Of a DNA stretch of 64,000 bases, positions 23,097-33,500 are shown piece after piece (within the stretch, counting starts at the first letter, position 1; every line of letters starts with the position of its first letter). The notes under the pieces are model-generated. The model saw only the letters and a list, made by a program, of their open reading frames with translations. It was not told where the DNA came from and made no database searches. The position numbers and the translations under genes were made by a program. Origin of the DNA: Sclerodactyla briareus (Eukaryota > Echinodermata > Holothuroidea > Dendrochirotida > Sclerodactylidae); NCBI GenBank assembly GCA_026419785.1, contig JAODTK010004999.1, positions 1,054,001-1,118,000 of the forward strand, in the 5' to 3' direction.

Positions 23097-25555
23097 ATAT
23101 AAAAAATATAATTAAGATACACAAAATCGTAACAATGGTTAAAGGAATCTTACAAACCATATTCCTAATGATTTATCGTACAAAATACAGCAAAAGCGTA
23201 CTAGTTGGCAGTCTGTCATGGTAATGAGCCCCCGGTATGGGTCCTACCATCAGTGACCTGGCAAGAATAGAACAGTCAGGGTGGGAACACTGAATCTGCA
23301 TCCTTAGAATTGAAGACCAAGTCTCAAGATCAAGAATATTGAGGGGTTCCATTGGCCAGACTCAAAACAAAGTGATTTTTTGAGAATTGTAAAAAATTGT
23401 TGGGTAGGACAGTCAACCGAGGGTAGGGTAGGGGTGTTCAGGCAAATTAGGGCATAAAATCTCCAATGCCCCATCCCCTCATTGGTCCATGTATGCATAT
23501 AATGCAGTGACATAAGAAAATAATTTTGTTGCCTCGGGAAGTACCATTCCTATGATATGAGAGATCCTCTTTTTTCAAGATGTAAGTGTTTCTCCAGGAA
23601 AGACGGATGTGAGAGTTCGCTCAACATGGTCATGTCATACAAGACTCATCTATCAAGAAACAAGATTGCCTTCTAACTGCACATAAATATGTTTCTACTC
23701 CTTCCTGAGTGAATGTGGTGTGATTGAGCAGAAGTCGGATTCTTCCAAGTCTAAGTGATTTTGTCATTTTATTAAATATTTGCCTCTACACTTCTATTCG
23801 ACACAACATTTCTCCACTCCTCCATCTGATGAAGCAAAGGGATATGACCAAGGAGTACTCAGATGCAACTCAGTCCAGCTGGACTTGTCATCCTCAGACA
23901 GTGTCTGTCACTACTATTCTCATAACGTCATACATTTTCACACTAAATTGCTTTTTCATCACCCGTCTGCCAAGAAAAAGCCAACCTGATTGAGGATTAG
24001 TCAGATTTATCCACGTCTATTTGATTTCTCTGTCACTATCATGACAATATCTGTCAGTGCCACTTCTATCAAAGTATCATCATTTTTACACCAATGGTCT
24101 TTCTCACCACCTCATGCAAGCAAATGCAACCTGATGAGGATTATCATATATATCAAGCTATTTGATCTTGTCATCCGTCTCGTCAGTGCCACTTTCTATC
24201 GAGCCCCATTTTGTGACACACTGAAACTAATACTTTGCAACTCACTCACCCGAAGCAAAAATGTAACCTTGTTATGGACAGAGGTTCCAAGAAAATGGAT
24301 ATCACTTCTATATATAGCCTATATTATTTTTCACGGTCTCACAGTTCTGCAGTTGCATCACTCTTCGCGTGATCAGTTCCAAACACGGCCAATTCAAACG
24401 ATAGAGGAATTCACTGTAACAGGGTCCAAGAATTAATGTCTCAGCGAATGAGGTCTTTCTTGAGACAGGACTCATGAAGCTTATGATGTTATTACTTGTG
24501 ACACTGACAGGTGCTTACAATAGTCAAAAGAGGGGGAGGGGCAGCAGGGTAAATAATTTTAACAATGGTCGAGGGTGTTGATGTGGTAAGTTTTCCTTTT
24601 TTTTCAAATTAGAGAGCTTGAGCAGCGTTTATACTTATCCAGTAACAGGCCGCAATGGCATAAGATTGCACACTGTATGTATGTGATTATGTTTTGCCGT
24701 GGCCGTTGCCTTTACCAGATAGGTGTGAATGCTGCGCTCTAGTGTTCAAACCTGACTCACCGACCCTCATGAAAACCCTTCAATTCCCCCTTCAACCTCC
24801 TAGAAAGGAAAGTATATTGATATAGAGATATGGCACTCTAAGCAACTCTGTAGCAGAAGACGTGGTGTTCAAGTTTTTATCGGGGCAATTCTTTGTTTCA
24901 CATTAGTGGCCCAGTAAGGCCCATTTCAATGACCCGTGAACTGAAATTCCCCTAAACACCCCAAAATGTACTAATAAGTCAGTGGATGAACCCGAGAAAG
25001 CATTCATGAAGAATCCAACTCAATCCATGAGAGGAGAAACATTTTACAGTTTTTCACCCAATGGCCACTGGGCTCCGGTAAGATCTTAACCTTGACTTTG
25101 GGTGGTCAAAGGTCAACAGAAATCAATGAATACTATGTCCAAAACTTGGTAACGTTAGAGAAGCCCGATGAGGTAATCAAAGGCCCACAAATTGCAATTT
25201 GCATATGCGGAATCAAACAGCCCAAAAACGGTCGAAAACCTGCAATTTGCATGTATTACAACTTGAACGATTTGCTACTATCCCTTCAATGACCTTTCAT
25301 CTACAATTCCTGTGGGACGTAGGGTCCAATAGGTCAATGATTACACGGTTATGTATTCATAATAATCCAACCTAATTGCAGGATGTAGCGGGTTTCGCAG
25401 TGTTCCATAAATTTAATGGCACCATGTGGCCCCAATTAATGCCATTCGACCTTAACCTACAGGTAGACAACAAAGGACTTATCTGTCAATGAACATTATG
25501 ACCACGTTGGTCACGCACAAACATTTGGGTGGCCAAAAAAGCAAAAGAGTTTAAT
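23097..25555. other. Presumed channel-gene intron, right of the DIRS insertion
   Basis: Apart from the degenerate repeat at 23750-24200 nothing is recognised. The region 24900-25460 has scattered gacctt/gacctc blocks that may be old units of repeat family 4. Confidence 0.45.
23750..24200. repeat. Degenerate tandem repeat, period about 145 bp
   Basis: Two neighbouring copies align: aacctgattgaggattag at 23983 and aacctgatgaggattatc at 24128, each followed by a ctatttgat block and preceded by a ctcacc/tcaccc block. A third, weaker copy precedes them. Confidence 0.5.
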
Positions 25556-25602
25556 GACTGGATGGATCGGATGGATGGATGGATACATTAGATAGATAGA
25601 TA
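25556..25602. repeat. GGAT/GATA microsatellite
   Basis: Imperfect (ggat)n turning into (gata)n, in the intron just downstream of the pore exon. Confidence 0.85.
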
Positions 25603-25663
25603 ACTGGGCACAAATAGTTCCAGCAACATAGGATGGTTTGACGTTAACAAAAAACCACACTAC

Positions 25664-25772
25664 AGCAGAAGAGCAAAGAAGGATATTGCAAAGGAGAGAA
25701 ACAGGAAGCGATCATCTTGCCCTGCCAGGTCTGCGGTGCATGTCCCCGTTAACACACTGTTGTGACAGTAAC
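25664..25772 (-). CDS. KCNQ1: KCNQ1-like exon: pore loop and S6, frame-broken at filter
   Basis: Acceptor ttgcacag, donor GCT/gtagtg. Reads VTVTT, then a stop in frame where the K+ selectivity filter TIGYGD belongs, then HAPQTWQGKMIASCFS in the starting frame and AISFFAL in another frame. The filter codons are still partly visible: TTAACGGGGAC stands where TTACGGGGAC (Tyr-Gly-Asp) is expected, with an extra A and substitutions before it. One C is missing near the end (CTTCTGCT for CTTCCTGCT, Leu-Pro-Ala). The length of 109 bp is close to that expected for the family's pore exon. The phase-0 end joins cleanly to GIL of the helix A exon. As written this exon could not make a conducting channel. 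Confidence 0.82.
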
Positions 25773-26249
25773 CTGTGCAAGAGAAACAACAGCAACAGTT
25801 GAATGGGATAGCTGGCAACTTATGGATATAAATGAATTAGTTTTGTCTTCTTCATTTCTCGACGATAGTGGCGAAGAATCTATGCGCCCCCAAGTATGGC
25901 GTGTATAGAGGTGGTGTGTGTGTGTGTGACAACCCTTGTCAGAACTATCTTCAAAGAACGTGAGTGTATATCAAGTTCAAATCAGCCTGTAGGTCAGTCA
26001 TGTGGTGTAAATGAACCTTATTGTTCTTAGTGCCAGTTCATATCAAGAATTAACTTCCCAATGGGAAGGTTCTACTTAGTTGATCTTTTGGAGTAGTAGT
26101 AGTTGTAGTGGTGCGTAAATGTGAAATGTAATGGCATCGGAACAACAAATTATTCTGAAATAATATATGGCACAAGGGGGTTCATGAACCATTTAGTCTG
26201 CATTTTTCACGATCAGTGGTGGTATAATTTGCAATTTTCTTCAGTATGT

Positions 26250-26925
26250 TCCAACCAACCGGATTTTAGAGGTCTAAATTTAATGGAAATGTGACTGAAG
26301 TGCCTAAATTTATGCAACATTACTTGCCTTTTAAGTGACCCATTCTACTTACAATATCTCAGGACCCAAATAGTGGAACACACTCAACACATTTGATGGA
26401 AAATCGAACCTACCCAAAAGAGTTGAATTAATTCAGGACGAGTAGACACATTAAATGGACCTCCAGTGACCCAAATCTATACTAAATCTTTGGGGAACTA
26501 AAGGTATAGACCATATACCCACCAAAGTTCCATGGAAAATCATGCAAACTTTGAAACATTTGCATAAAAAGTTTGCAAATAGACAAACTGAATGACCTCC
26601 AGGTATCCCAATGAAATGTTGATGAAACGTTTCAGCACGAAAAGTTAGACCATATTAAATATGTTTTTGTAGGAAGAGAAAAAAAAAAACAATTTGGAAA
26701 TTTTCAGTGAATATGAAAATTAGACAACTTTATCAGCATATTCGATGCTTCAATTCTAAGCAGTCAATAATACCTTATAAGCTGTTACCCATGTCCAAAT
26801 CATAAGCACCTACGGTTCATAATTCGTAATCTTGCTAAGAGCCTAAACAATAAAATTACACAAAAAACAGGCTAATAACCCTACTTGATAGAGACCTCAT
26901 GCCCGAATCCAATCAGATTGTGGTA
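26250..26925 (+). repeat. Dispersed repeat family 4, copy 1, with ~130-bp periodicity
   Basis: Holds two or three degenerate units marked by gacctcc.gtgaccc-like blocks about 130 bp apart. It ends with a block (26814-26922) containing taatcttgctaagagcc, acaataaaattaca and aatcagattgtg. The end block matches 41446-41559 in order. Confidence 0.6.
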
Positions 26926-27580
26926 TATCCAGCCTTTTAACCTCAAAAGACAGTATGTACCCATTGGTATTTAATTGACCAATTATCGTGGTCATACAAT
27001 TCAATGTCTGAGAGAAGCATTTTTGTTTGTTTGACCCCCGAATTGAAATATAGCAAGCTAGTAGAGTGGCAAAACTGCAGTGGTAAAAAGTCTGTCTAGT
27101 GCCATCTGTGCAATGTACTTTGTGGAGGAAATGACCCTAAATGACCACTGACTCCCAATTCATGAACATCTCGTTGTACCATTGGTCACCGATAATACTG
27201 ACCATGTTTCCTGAACATCTGATTTTAACTGTAGGAGTAAAGGAAAAATTCTCTCTTTTTTGGTAAAATGATTGAAAGCCGACCCCTAGAAGTACATATG
27301 ACCCTCAACTTCATGAAGTACAATCCAGAGCCTTTTCATCACACCCAGTGATCACATTGTGCCAAGTTCCGTCGTCATGATCCTACACATGTAGGATTTC
27401 AAATCATGGTGAACAGATAGCTGACTAAATAAATCGATAGGTATATAAACATGCAGTATCACAATAGCTTAACTCAGCAACATTCGGTGTGGCGCTAAAA
27501 CAATCAGGCCTATACGTTACTATACTTCTATCACCCAAAATACCTAATAAATCAAAAGTCCCTTATACCTTTTGACTTAC

Positions 27581-27734
27581 CAACCACACCCCACCAGAGT
27601 CATCGCGTATGTCTTGAACTTGCCTGGTTTGTTATCATTCTCCTCGTCGATAAAGTCCTTCTCCGAGAGATAGACAAAAATATGAGGTAAGATGAAGAAC
27701 CAGGAACCCCGATGTACAAGGTTGTGATTAGCTC
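27581..27734 (-). CDS. KCNQ1: KCNQ1-like exon: S5 and turret before the pore
   Basis: Begins ELITTLYIG, the KCNQ1 start of S5, then continues over frame shifts to VYLSEKDFIDEENDNKPG and a Trp-Trp-Gly pore-helix start. Three frame disturbances are seen: one extra G in the GGGG after ATC, one extra T in a run of five before GTC, and one base out of register at the ATGACTCTGG step before TGGTGGGG. The acceptor is also damaged: ttttgcg where ttttgcag is expected, a one-base loss. A strong donor gtaagt follows at 27580; a phase-0 join to the pore exon would instead need the exon to end near 27585. The acidic turret (DEEND) is longer and more charged than in human KCNQ1. Confidence 0.83.
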
Positions 27735-28930
27735 CGCAAAACATGTTAAGATAATTCACACGAGGCACGAGCGTATATGGAACTCAAAAGTTGCCTGGAC
27801 TTTGGTGTAGTTAAAAAGACTGGCATTTAAAATGAAAATTTCCCCATTCCTCCCAAAATCACCAATTTCAAATGTGTCAGTTGCCCAATCCTTATTTTCA
27901 TTTTTCAAGGAGACAATATTGCTCTCATCCCACACCAAAGAGAATAGGGTCCAGCTACAGTTTAATCACTCACCTAGAGTAATTGCAAGCAAGAGGACTC
28001 ATCTAAATTGCACACTTATTCAAATTGGGCATGGGCAGGGCGCTTAGGCAATATTTTTGTCATGGGGGGGGGGGGTGGAGGAGGCTCCAGACATTTTCTG
28101 ATAATCTAAACGCTCCCTCCGGGCTAGAAAATATTACCTCCACACAGTGATATTGTAATCTGTAAGGCCTCATTGGCGTACCCCACCCGGGGGGGGGGGG
28201 GGGGGGGGTAGGGGCAGAACCCCATGACCCGGGTGATCGAAAAAAATTTACACATACTAATTTTTTGCAGTTCAGTTGAGGTTTTGCAGCTGTTATTTCG
28301 AGCAATAATGCAGCAGCATGTTCCAGGTGCCCCTAAATGTGCTTATTTGCCATATGAGGGTGAGCCCTTATGAGGGCGCACTACTCTTGGGTTCCACCTC
28401 AACCCCAACCCCTCCCCCCTTGAGATTAAGAAGTTTGTTCCAAATTTGGTGAAAAACACAAGCATCAAACATTAGGGGTGGGGTGCTGCATCTTCAGTTA
28501 TCACTCGGGCATATCATATAGTTTACAGTGGCAGTGGACAGGGGTTTTACAGATCGCTATTTAATTAGCAGTGTCTCATAGCAGGTGGGAAGGATTGTGG
28601 CTCTTGAGTGGACTGATTGAGTATCCTAATGCTGATCATGATATGTTGCATAAATTCCTGGATTGGGTTGGCCCATTCTCGGCTACAACACACTCTTATT
28701 AACAACATCTGTTTCATTCTAAACATTTGATGTTCAACAGAAACCGAACCAAATTTTTTTGATCAAAATCGAGGTAAAGTTAACGCAATTTGGGTCAAGA
28801 ACTCACCAAAGTTTGTTTGGGTCACTTGACCTGAATCAATCGTGGATAATTCTGAACCACATGTTTCGGAGTGAAAAATAAACATCAGGTCACCACTCAC
28901 ACGGACATCTCTATGTTAATAAGTTAATAT

Positions 28931-29252
28931 TTTCAGAGTTACCGTTAATGCTATGATAATGATATTGGGTCAAGGGCAGGGTGGAATGACACAGTTCGAG
29001 GTTGAAGGTAAAGGGTGCAGAACATCTTTCAAAACTCCCCTGCTGGAAAATACAATGCCACACAAATTACAGATTTCCCCCAGGCTTACCAACAATAACA
29101 TCGAAAACATGGTATGAATTTGTTGCGTTTTGAAATAGGGGTGACTTAAAAATACCGTAACGATATTGCTATGGGGGGAAGCTTACGAATTCGGCTATTT
29201 CCCCGAACCGTCCTGTGGTGAGCATGCGCATTAGACTACGAATGGCTTATTG
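28931..29252 (+). repeat. Dispersed repeat family 1, copy B
   Basis: Plus-strand copy: ttcagagttaccgttaatg, then atgataatgatattgggtca, ending gtgagcatgcgcattagac. It lies in the intron just after the S4 exon. See 11897-12243 and 59133-59473. Confidence 0.85.
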
Positions 29253-29302
29253 GGGCATGGCAGGGAGGTAGTGGAGAAGGCTGGGTGCTTCCTGGGAGGA
29301 CA

Positions 29303-29416
29303 CTGGACAATAGACTGATGAACTGTCCTACCAGGCAAGTAGACTGATGACTGTCCTTACCTGGCAATAGAATGATGACCGTCCTACCTGGCAATAGACT
29401 GATGACCTGTCCTTAC
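29303..29416 (-). repeat. 29-bp minisatellite starting at the S4-exon splice donor
   Basis: Four units of 29, 27, 29 and 29 bp on the minus strand, each of the form gtaaggacaggtcatcagtc followed by tattgccag. The first unit begins exactly with the donor gtaagg of the exon ending at 29417, and every unit ends cag (or ctg) before the next gta(a)gg, so each junction looks like a 5' splice site. The array is part of the intron. Confidence 0.9.
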
Positions 29417-29511
29417 CTGTCGATGTATAAACACCACAGACCCCAACCGCCGCAGTACACACCCTGTCTGTCCACATGGAGCATCCGTAGTATCTGGAGA
29501 ACCTTACGCCC
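29417..29511 (-). CDS. KCNQ1: KCNQ1-like exon: S4 voltage sensor and S4-S5 linker
   Basis: Acceptor ttattgcag, donor CAG/gtaagg. The central reading gives LQILRMLHVDRQG, the S4 segment with its regularly spaced basic residues that move in response to voltage. The end reads RRLGSVVFIHRQ, the S4-S5 linker, in the next frame. Two single-base deletions explain the shifts: one T missing before CTCCAG (Phe codon) and one G missing in the expected Trp codon after VY. With them the exon would be 97 bp against 95 observed. It joins the S3 exon through a split Arg codon and the next exon at Gln/Glu, as in vertebrate KCNQ1. The intron just downstream starts with a minisatellite (29303-29416). Confidence 0.87.
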
Positions 29512-30461
29512 CTGCAATAAAGGGACGGTGATAATTAACAAATCATTAATTGGAATATATATACACTGAATCTAGACTAAAACATCATTAGCATCTAGAA
29601 ATTATTTCCCGACTCACTTATCATGCGGGGGCATATTTTGACAACCAGTGATGGTGGTGGAGTTTCAATCATATGCCTAGTGTTTCATTCCATAAAAGTG
29701 CCATGACCTCATGACAGAATTACTGTCCCTTGAAGAGGGACAAATTTTGTCTGCCCTGGTTCAGGAATTTAATGTCAGGTGCCCACATTCAGTGGTTGGT
29801 CCGCTTCCTATTACGGTTGTTGACAAAGACATTTCAAACATTGAATTGTACCCCATTCTTGGATCTGCCGTAAAAGTTGAATATTAGAACAATTGACTTT
29901 TAATTGTGAAAAACATATCAATCGGACCGGAATTGGCAGAATATCTTCCAGATTTTCCGGAAAAAATGCAACCAATGATGTACAGACCGAAAAGGTCTCC
30001 CAGAAGTGAGGTCAGCCATTTCCTGCAGTTTGTGATGACAAAAAATCAGCCAACTCATGCCCAAATCGTTTGTATGGTCTCCAAGGCAATATGCCTCTAA
30101 GGATGCACTCCTGTAGAACAAACTTTCAATAAGGTTCCCCTAAAATAATTCAGCTTTATAGGTTACATTTGACATAAAACTGTAGGCTGAGGTCAGTCTG
30201 ACAGTATACAATAAGCTAATGTTGGAACTACTAGATGAAATTTCACATACCCATAAACATCAAGTCTATGTGGGGGTGTATAAAATAAGACCAAACTTCT
30301 TCTCAACATTTACAATAGACACATATGCCTATCACATCAACGGAATCATACGATCTGACCTAAATAAATTGGGGAACATTATTCTGCACAGAAGATATAG
30401 GAGCTATGGGGAGAGATGGACAAAAAATATGGTATTGGCTGAAGTTTAGACCTAAATTCAC

Positions 30462-30539
30462 CTTATTGCAGGATGTTGCAAAAAAACCTGACCTGCGACC
30501 CGACATAGCCTGCTAAGGAAGCTGCCACAACGATCAAAT
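30462..30539 (-). CDS. KCNQ1: KCNQ1-like exon: S3 segment to start of S4
   Basis: Minus-strand exon after a strong acceptor (tttctcacag) and before a gtgaat donor. It begins in frame with LIVVAASLAGYVGSQ, the S3 segment (vertebrate KCNQ1 has LIVVVASMVVLCVGS), with the preceding Asp codon split by the intron. After GSQ the frame is disturbed, but the expected QVFATSAIR is visible across shifts: one G short after the CAG codon, two extra T in a run of seven, one extra base before GCAATAAG. The exon ends inside the Arg codon, the same intron position as in KCNQ2. The residues lead into the S4 voltage sensor. The true exon would be 76 bp if the net two extra bases are errors. Identity is firm; the frame breaks are the open question. 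Confidence 0.85.
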
Positions 30540-33500
30540 CTGTGAGAAACAATGAAAAACAAGAAGTTAAAATCCACTGTTGTCTATGAGGAAGCAATAC
30601 ACTTGAATTATTGATACTGTGAGGTACCCTACACAAAAGCTGATGGTAAATCATAAGAGATAAGTTCATTGGCAGAGTTCCTTCATACTAGCATCGATGG
30701 AAAGGGATGTCAAAACAGCATATCCAAGTTCTAGATGTTGGCCTTGTTTAGTTATTTCATGTAATTTGATTTGAGGAAATGTATGGATATCACAGGGGAC
30801 GGCCACCCACCCAGAGCATATAGCACATTGGATAGGGCCTCTCTCTCGTAAGTGCCCACCTAATTTTTTGCAATGAAGGTCAAAAACAATCAAGTTGAAT
30901 GAGTTGACAACAACTGGGATAGGCAACAATACAGTACAAGGGTGTGGTAGGCTGAAACTAGAACTTTCAGAACCCCAAATCATTAAAAAAATTCTCATTC
31001 TCTGAAACTAATCTAAAACTAACATACTGTAGTGACTCCCTCCCTGAAACTGGCAAAGACCCTGGGTGTCTAGGAATTAATATGGTATTCAATTACTTTA
31101 ATTTTTCAAAAATTGCAATGTTCAATGATTGGAGCCCACTACCATGAGTAAATTGCATTGACTCTGCTGGTAGGCATTTATCCTACAACTAATGATTTTG
31201 TTTTACAAAACCTACAGATGGCCAGAAAAGGCCCCTACCCAGGAAAGGAGGCGTATATTTGTACACACCTTAAAAAAAAGGTCTATGTCTGCATTTTCTC
31301 AAATGATGAGAAAATAATATACATATCAATGGAGGTTTTATTAAAGACTCCAGGAGGCAGAGGAATGGCCCATACTGGGCATTCCAAGTGGTGTTAATTC
31401 ACTTTTTTACAAGATGAAGGTACTTGGAACTTTTATATTCTGTAAATTCTTACCAAGGGCCACGTGAGGTTGCATGATATTGGGGGCCGTATTGATCCGA
31501 TGTCAGCCGTACCAAAGCCCTGTTTTCACTAGCAATCTGAAGTAGGATCTTAGATGTAGAAATATATCAGACGCTGCCAAAACTGAGAAAAACAAGTGCA
31601 ATATAAAGGTAACCATTAAGACTGGGTAGGAAATTGGAAAATGCTGACGTACAGACTTGATCGGATGGTGATGATAATGGATATGCCATAGGAGCTGCAT
31701 TTATAGATTTTGGGGTCCTGTACCAGTTTCATCCAAGAAATAGTTTGTACTGACCGAGTACACACAGATCAGCATGTTACTACGATTGCCATGCCAAGAC
31801 CACCTGGAGAATTCTGCTGAGTATGTCGCTGGTGGAACTTATTTATTGCCCGCAAATTGTGGGGTGACAGCACCGTGAAGTTCAATGCCCAAAAATGATG
31901 ATGTCAACCCCATCGCCCACATCAAGGATTGCTTCTTAATATCGTCCTGGAAGTCATCTGATCCAATCAATATACCTGTTTTCCTCTGGGGAGGAATGAA
32001 GCCGCCCTCCGACCCATCATTAAATTCGACTGTGGCCCAGGGGGAACAAGACTGGGTAAATGAAAGAAAAAACGGCTATAATAATGTTGAGTGAGGCATG
32101 CAGAGCGTAATGTTGGGAGAATATCACCCAATACGGTATGCTGGGCCTGGTGATGTTGCCCATAAGCATCTGGCCCCTGATTCAGTTCATTCAGAGGCGG
32201 GGATCAAATACAGTCACATGCCATCATCACGAAACGACTGATCCAATACAGCCAGCAAGTAGATCAATCCAAAATAAATGAATAAGCCCATCAAATGATA
32301 ATGATGAATGATGAAAAATATAATAATAATATTTGCCAAAAATGTGTCAGATTGTAAGCTTTCAATAGTTGTTTAATGTCTTTTTTTTTTTTTTTTACAT
32401 GAATGACAAAGAGCACTGTGCAACCTCTGGGTGGGTGTGGATGGAGGAAGGGGGATGGAAGCAGGATAGGACCTGCAACTGACCTCCCCAGCTAAAAAAA
32501 AAAATATTGTAAAACTTTCAACCAAGAACATGCATAGACAAGCTATTCAATATTGATCTGGAGAAGAGGACAGAGATTGTACTGCTGCCACAGCTGGTGA
32601 AGGCCTGTTTGATTCCATAGCCCAAGTTGATCACATTTGTGTGACTTAACCCTAAAGGTGCCTCAGACAATTGTCGCGGGCACGTTCCTATTGGGACTAG
32701 GAGTTTGTTACACCTGTAGCAGCATCGCCAAGAGGGGGGTAGGGGTAGAATGGGCAGGAGGATCACATGTTCCTTCCAAAAAGTCCCAGTCCCCAAAATA
32801 TTGTCATGAGTTGTATGGAAACGTATGAAAATCACTAAGACATTATTTATTTTGGTTAAGTGGTTCCCCTCGCTGACAGAACATCAAATATTGGCTGCAT
32901 AATCCATGATGATCACTTGAATGTAAATAAGGTTTGATCAGCTAGCTGCATACTCACAAAACATAAAGTTTAAAAATAGGGTTGGGGGTTTATTAAAAGT
33001 GGGTTAGGGGTAATTAACATTTGGGGATAATTGTCTGGGGTTATAGTCTGAATGGGCATTTGGTGATCATTCTTTATTTCTATATTCTTTCTATATTCCA
33101 CACTCCTACTGATGTTACAGGAAATGTTTGCTAAGTACCAAATTAACTGCAACAACCTGCGGGTAGTACTGAATCATGAACATTTGGATGGAATCATGGG
33201 ATCCAACTTGACGCCACACAGTGTAATGAAATATCAGGAGTTCTCAGAAATCTGTCATTTACTCGATGAGAAATTTAAAATGAAATTTCAAAATGTGCAA
33301 GGGCTATTCAGAGACCTGAAGAGTTGAAAAGAATGAATGAGAAATTACTCATCTACATAGCCCATGTGAATGTGATATTACTACCCACCTGTAAAACAGA
33401 CAGGAAGAATGGCATTTGGGGAAATTTTGCTAATGATCTTATTCACTCTTCGTACAGTGATCTTGGCATTACACCAATCATCATTTGCCATTAGAGAATG

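Larger units (their letters stand above)
1734..30539 (-). other. KCNQ1: KCNQ1-like (Kv7) potassium channel gene, internal part
   Basis: Span of the minus-strand channel gene whose exons are listed separately. Kv7 channels are tetrameric voltage-gated K+ channels of the plasma membrane; each subunit has six membrane segments and a cytoplasmic tail with helices A and B that bind calmodulin. Exons for S3, S4, S5, pore, S6-end/helix A and helix B lie in the right order at decreasing coordinates, with intron positions that agree with vertebrate KCNQ genes as I remember them. The helix A exon ([16 protein letters not shown]) resembles KCNQ1 rather than KCNQ2-5, which have EKRRNPAA-type residues there. 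Missing from view: N terminus, S1, S2, the exon directly after helix A, and the tail after helix B. The first and last exons probably lie outside the window. Confidence 0.85.

Noticed and set aside
31454..31582. Minus-strand 129-bp segment with good acceptor and donor, tested as the missing S2-S3 exon
   Set aside because: No frame gives the expected EY.VRLWSAGCR or RLRF.RKP residues, even allowing slips, and all frames contain stops.
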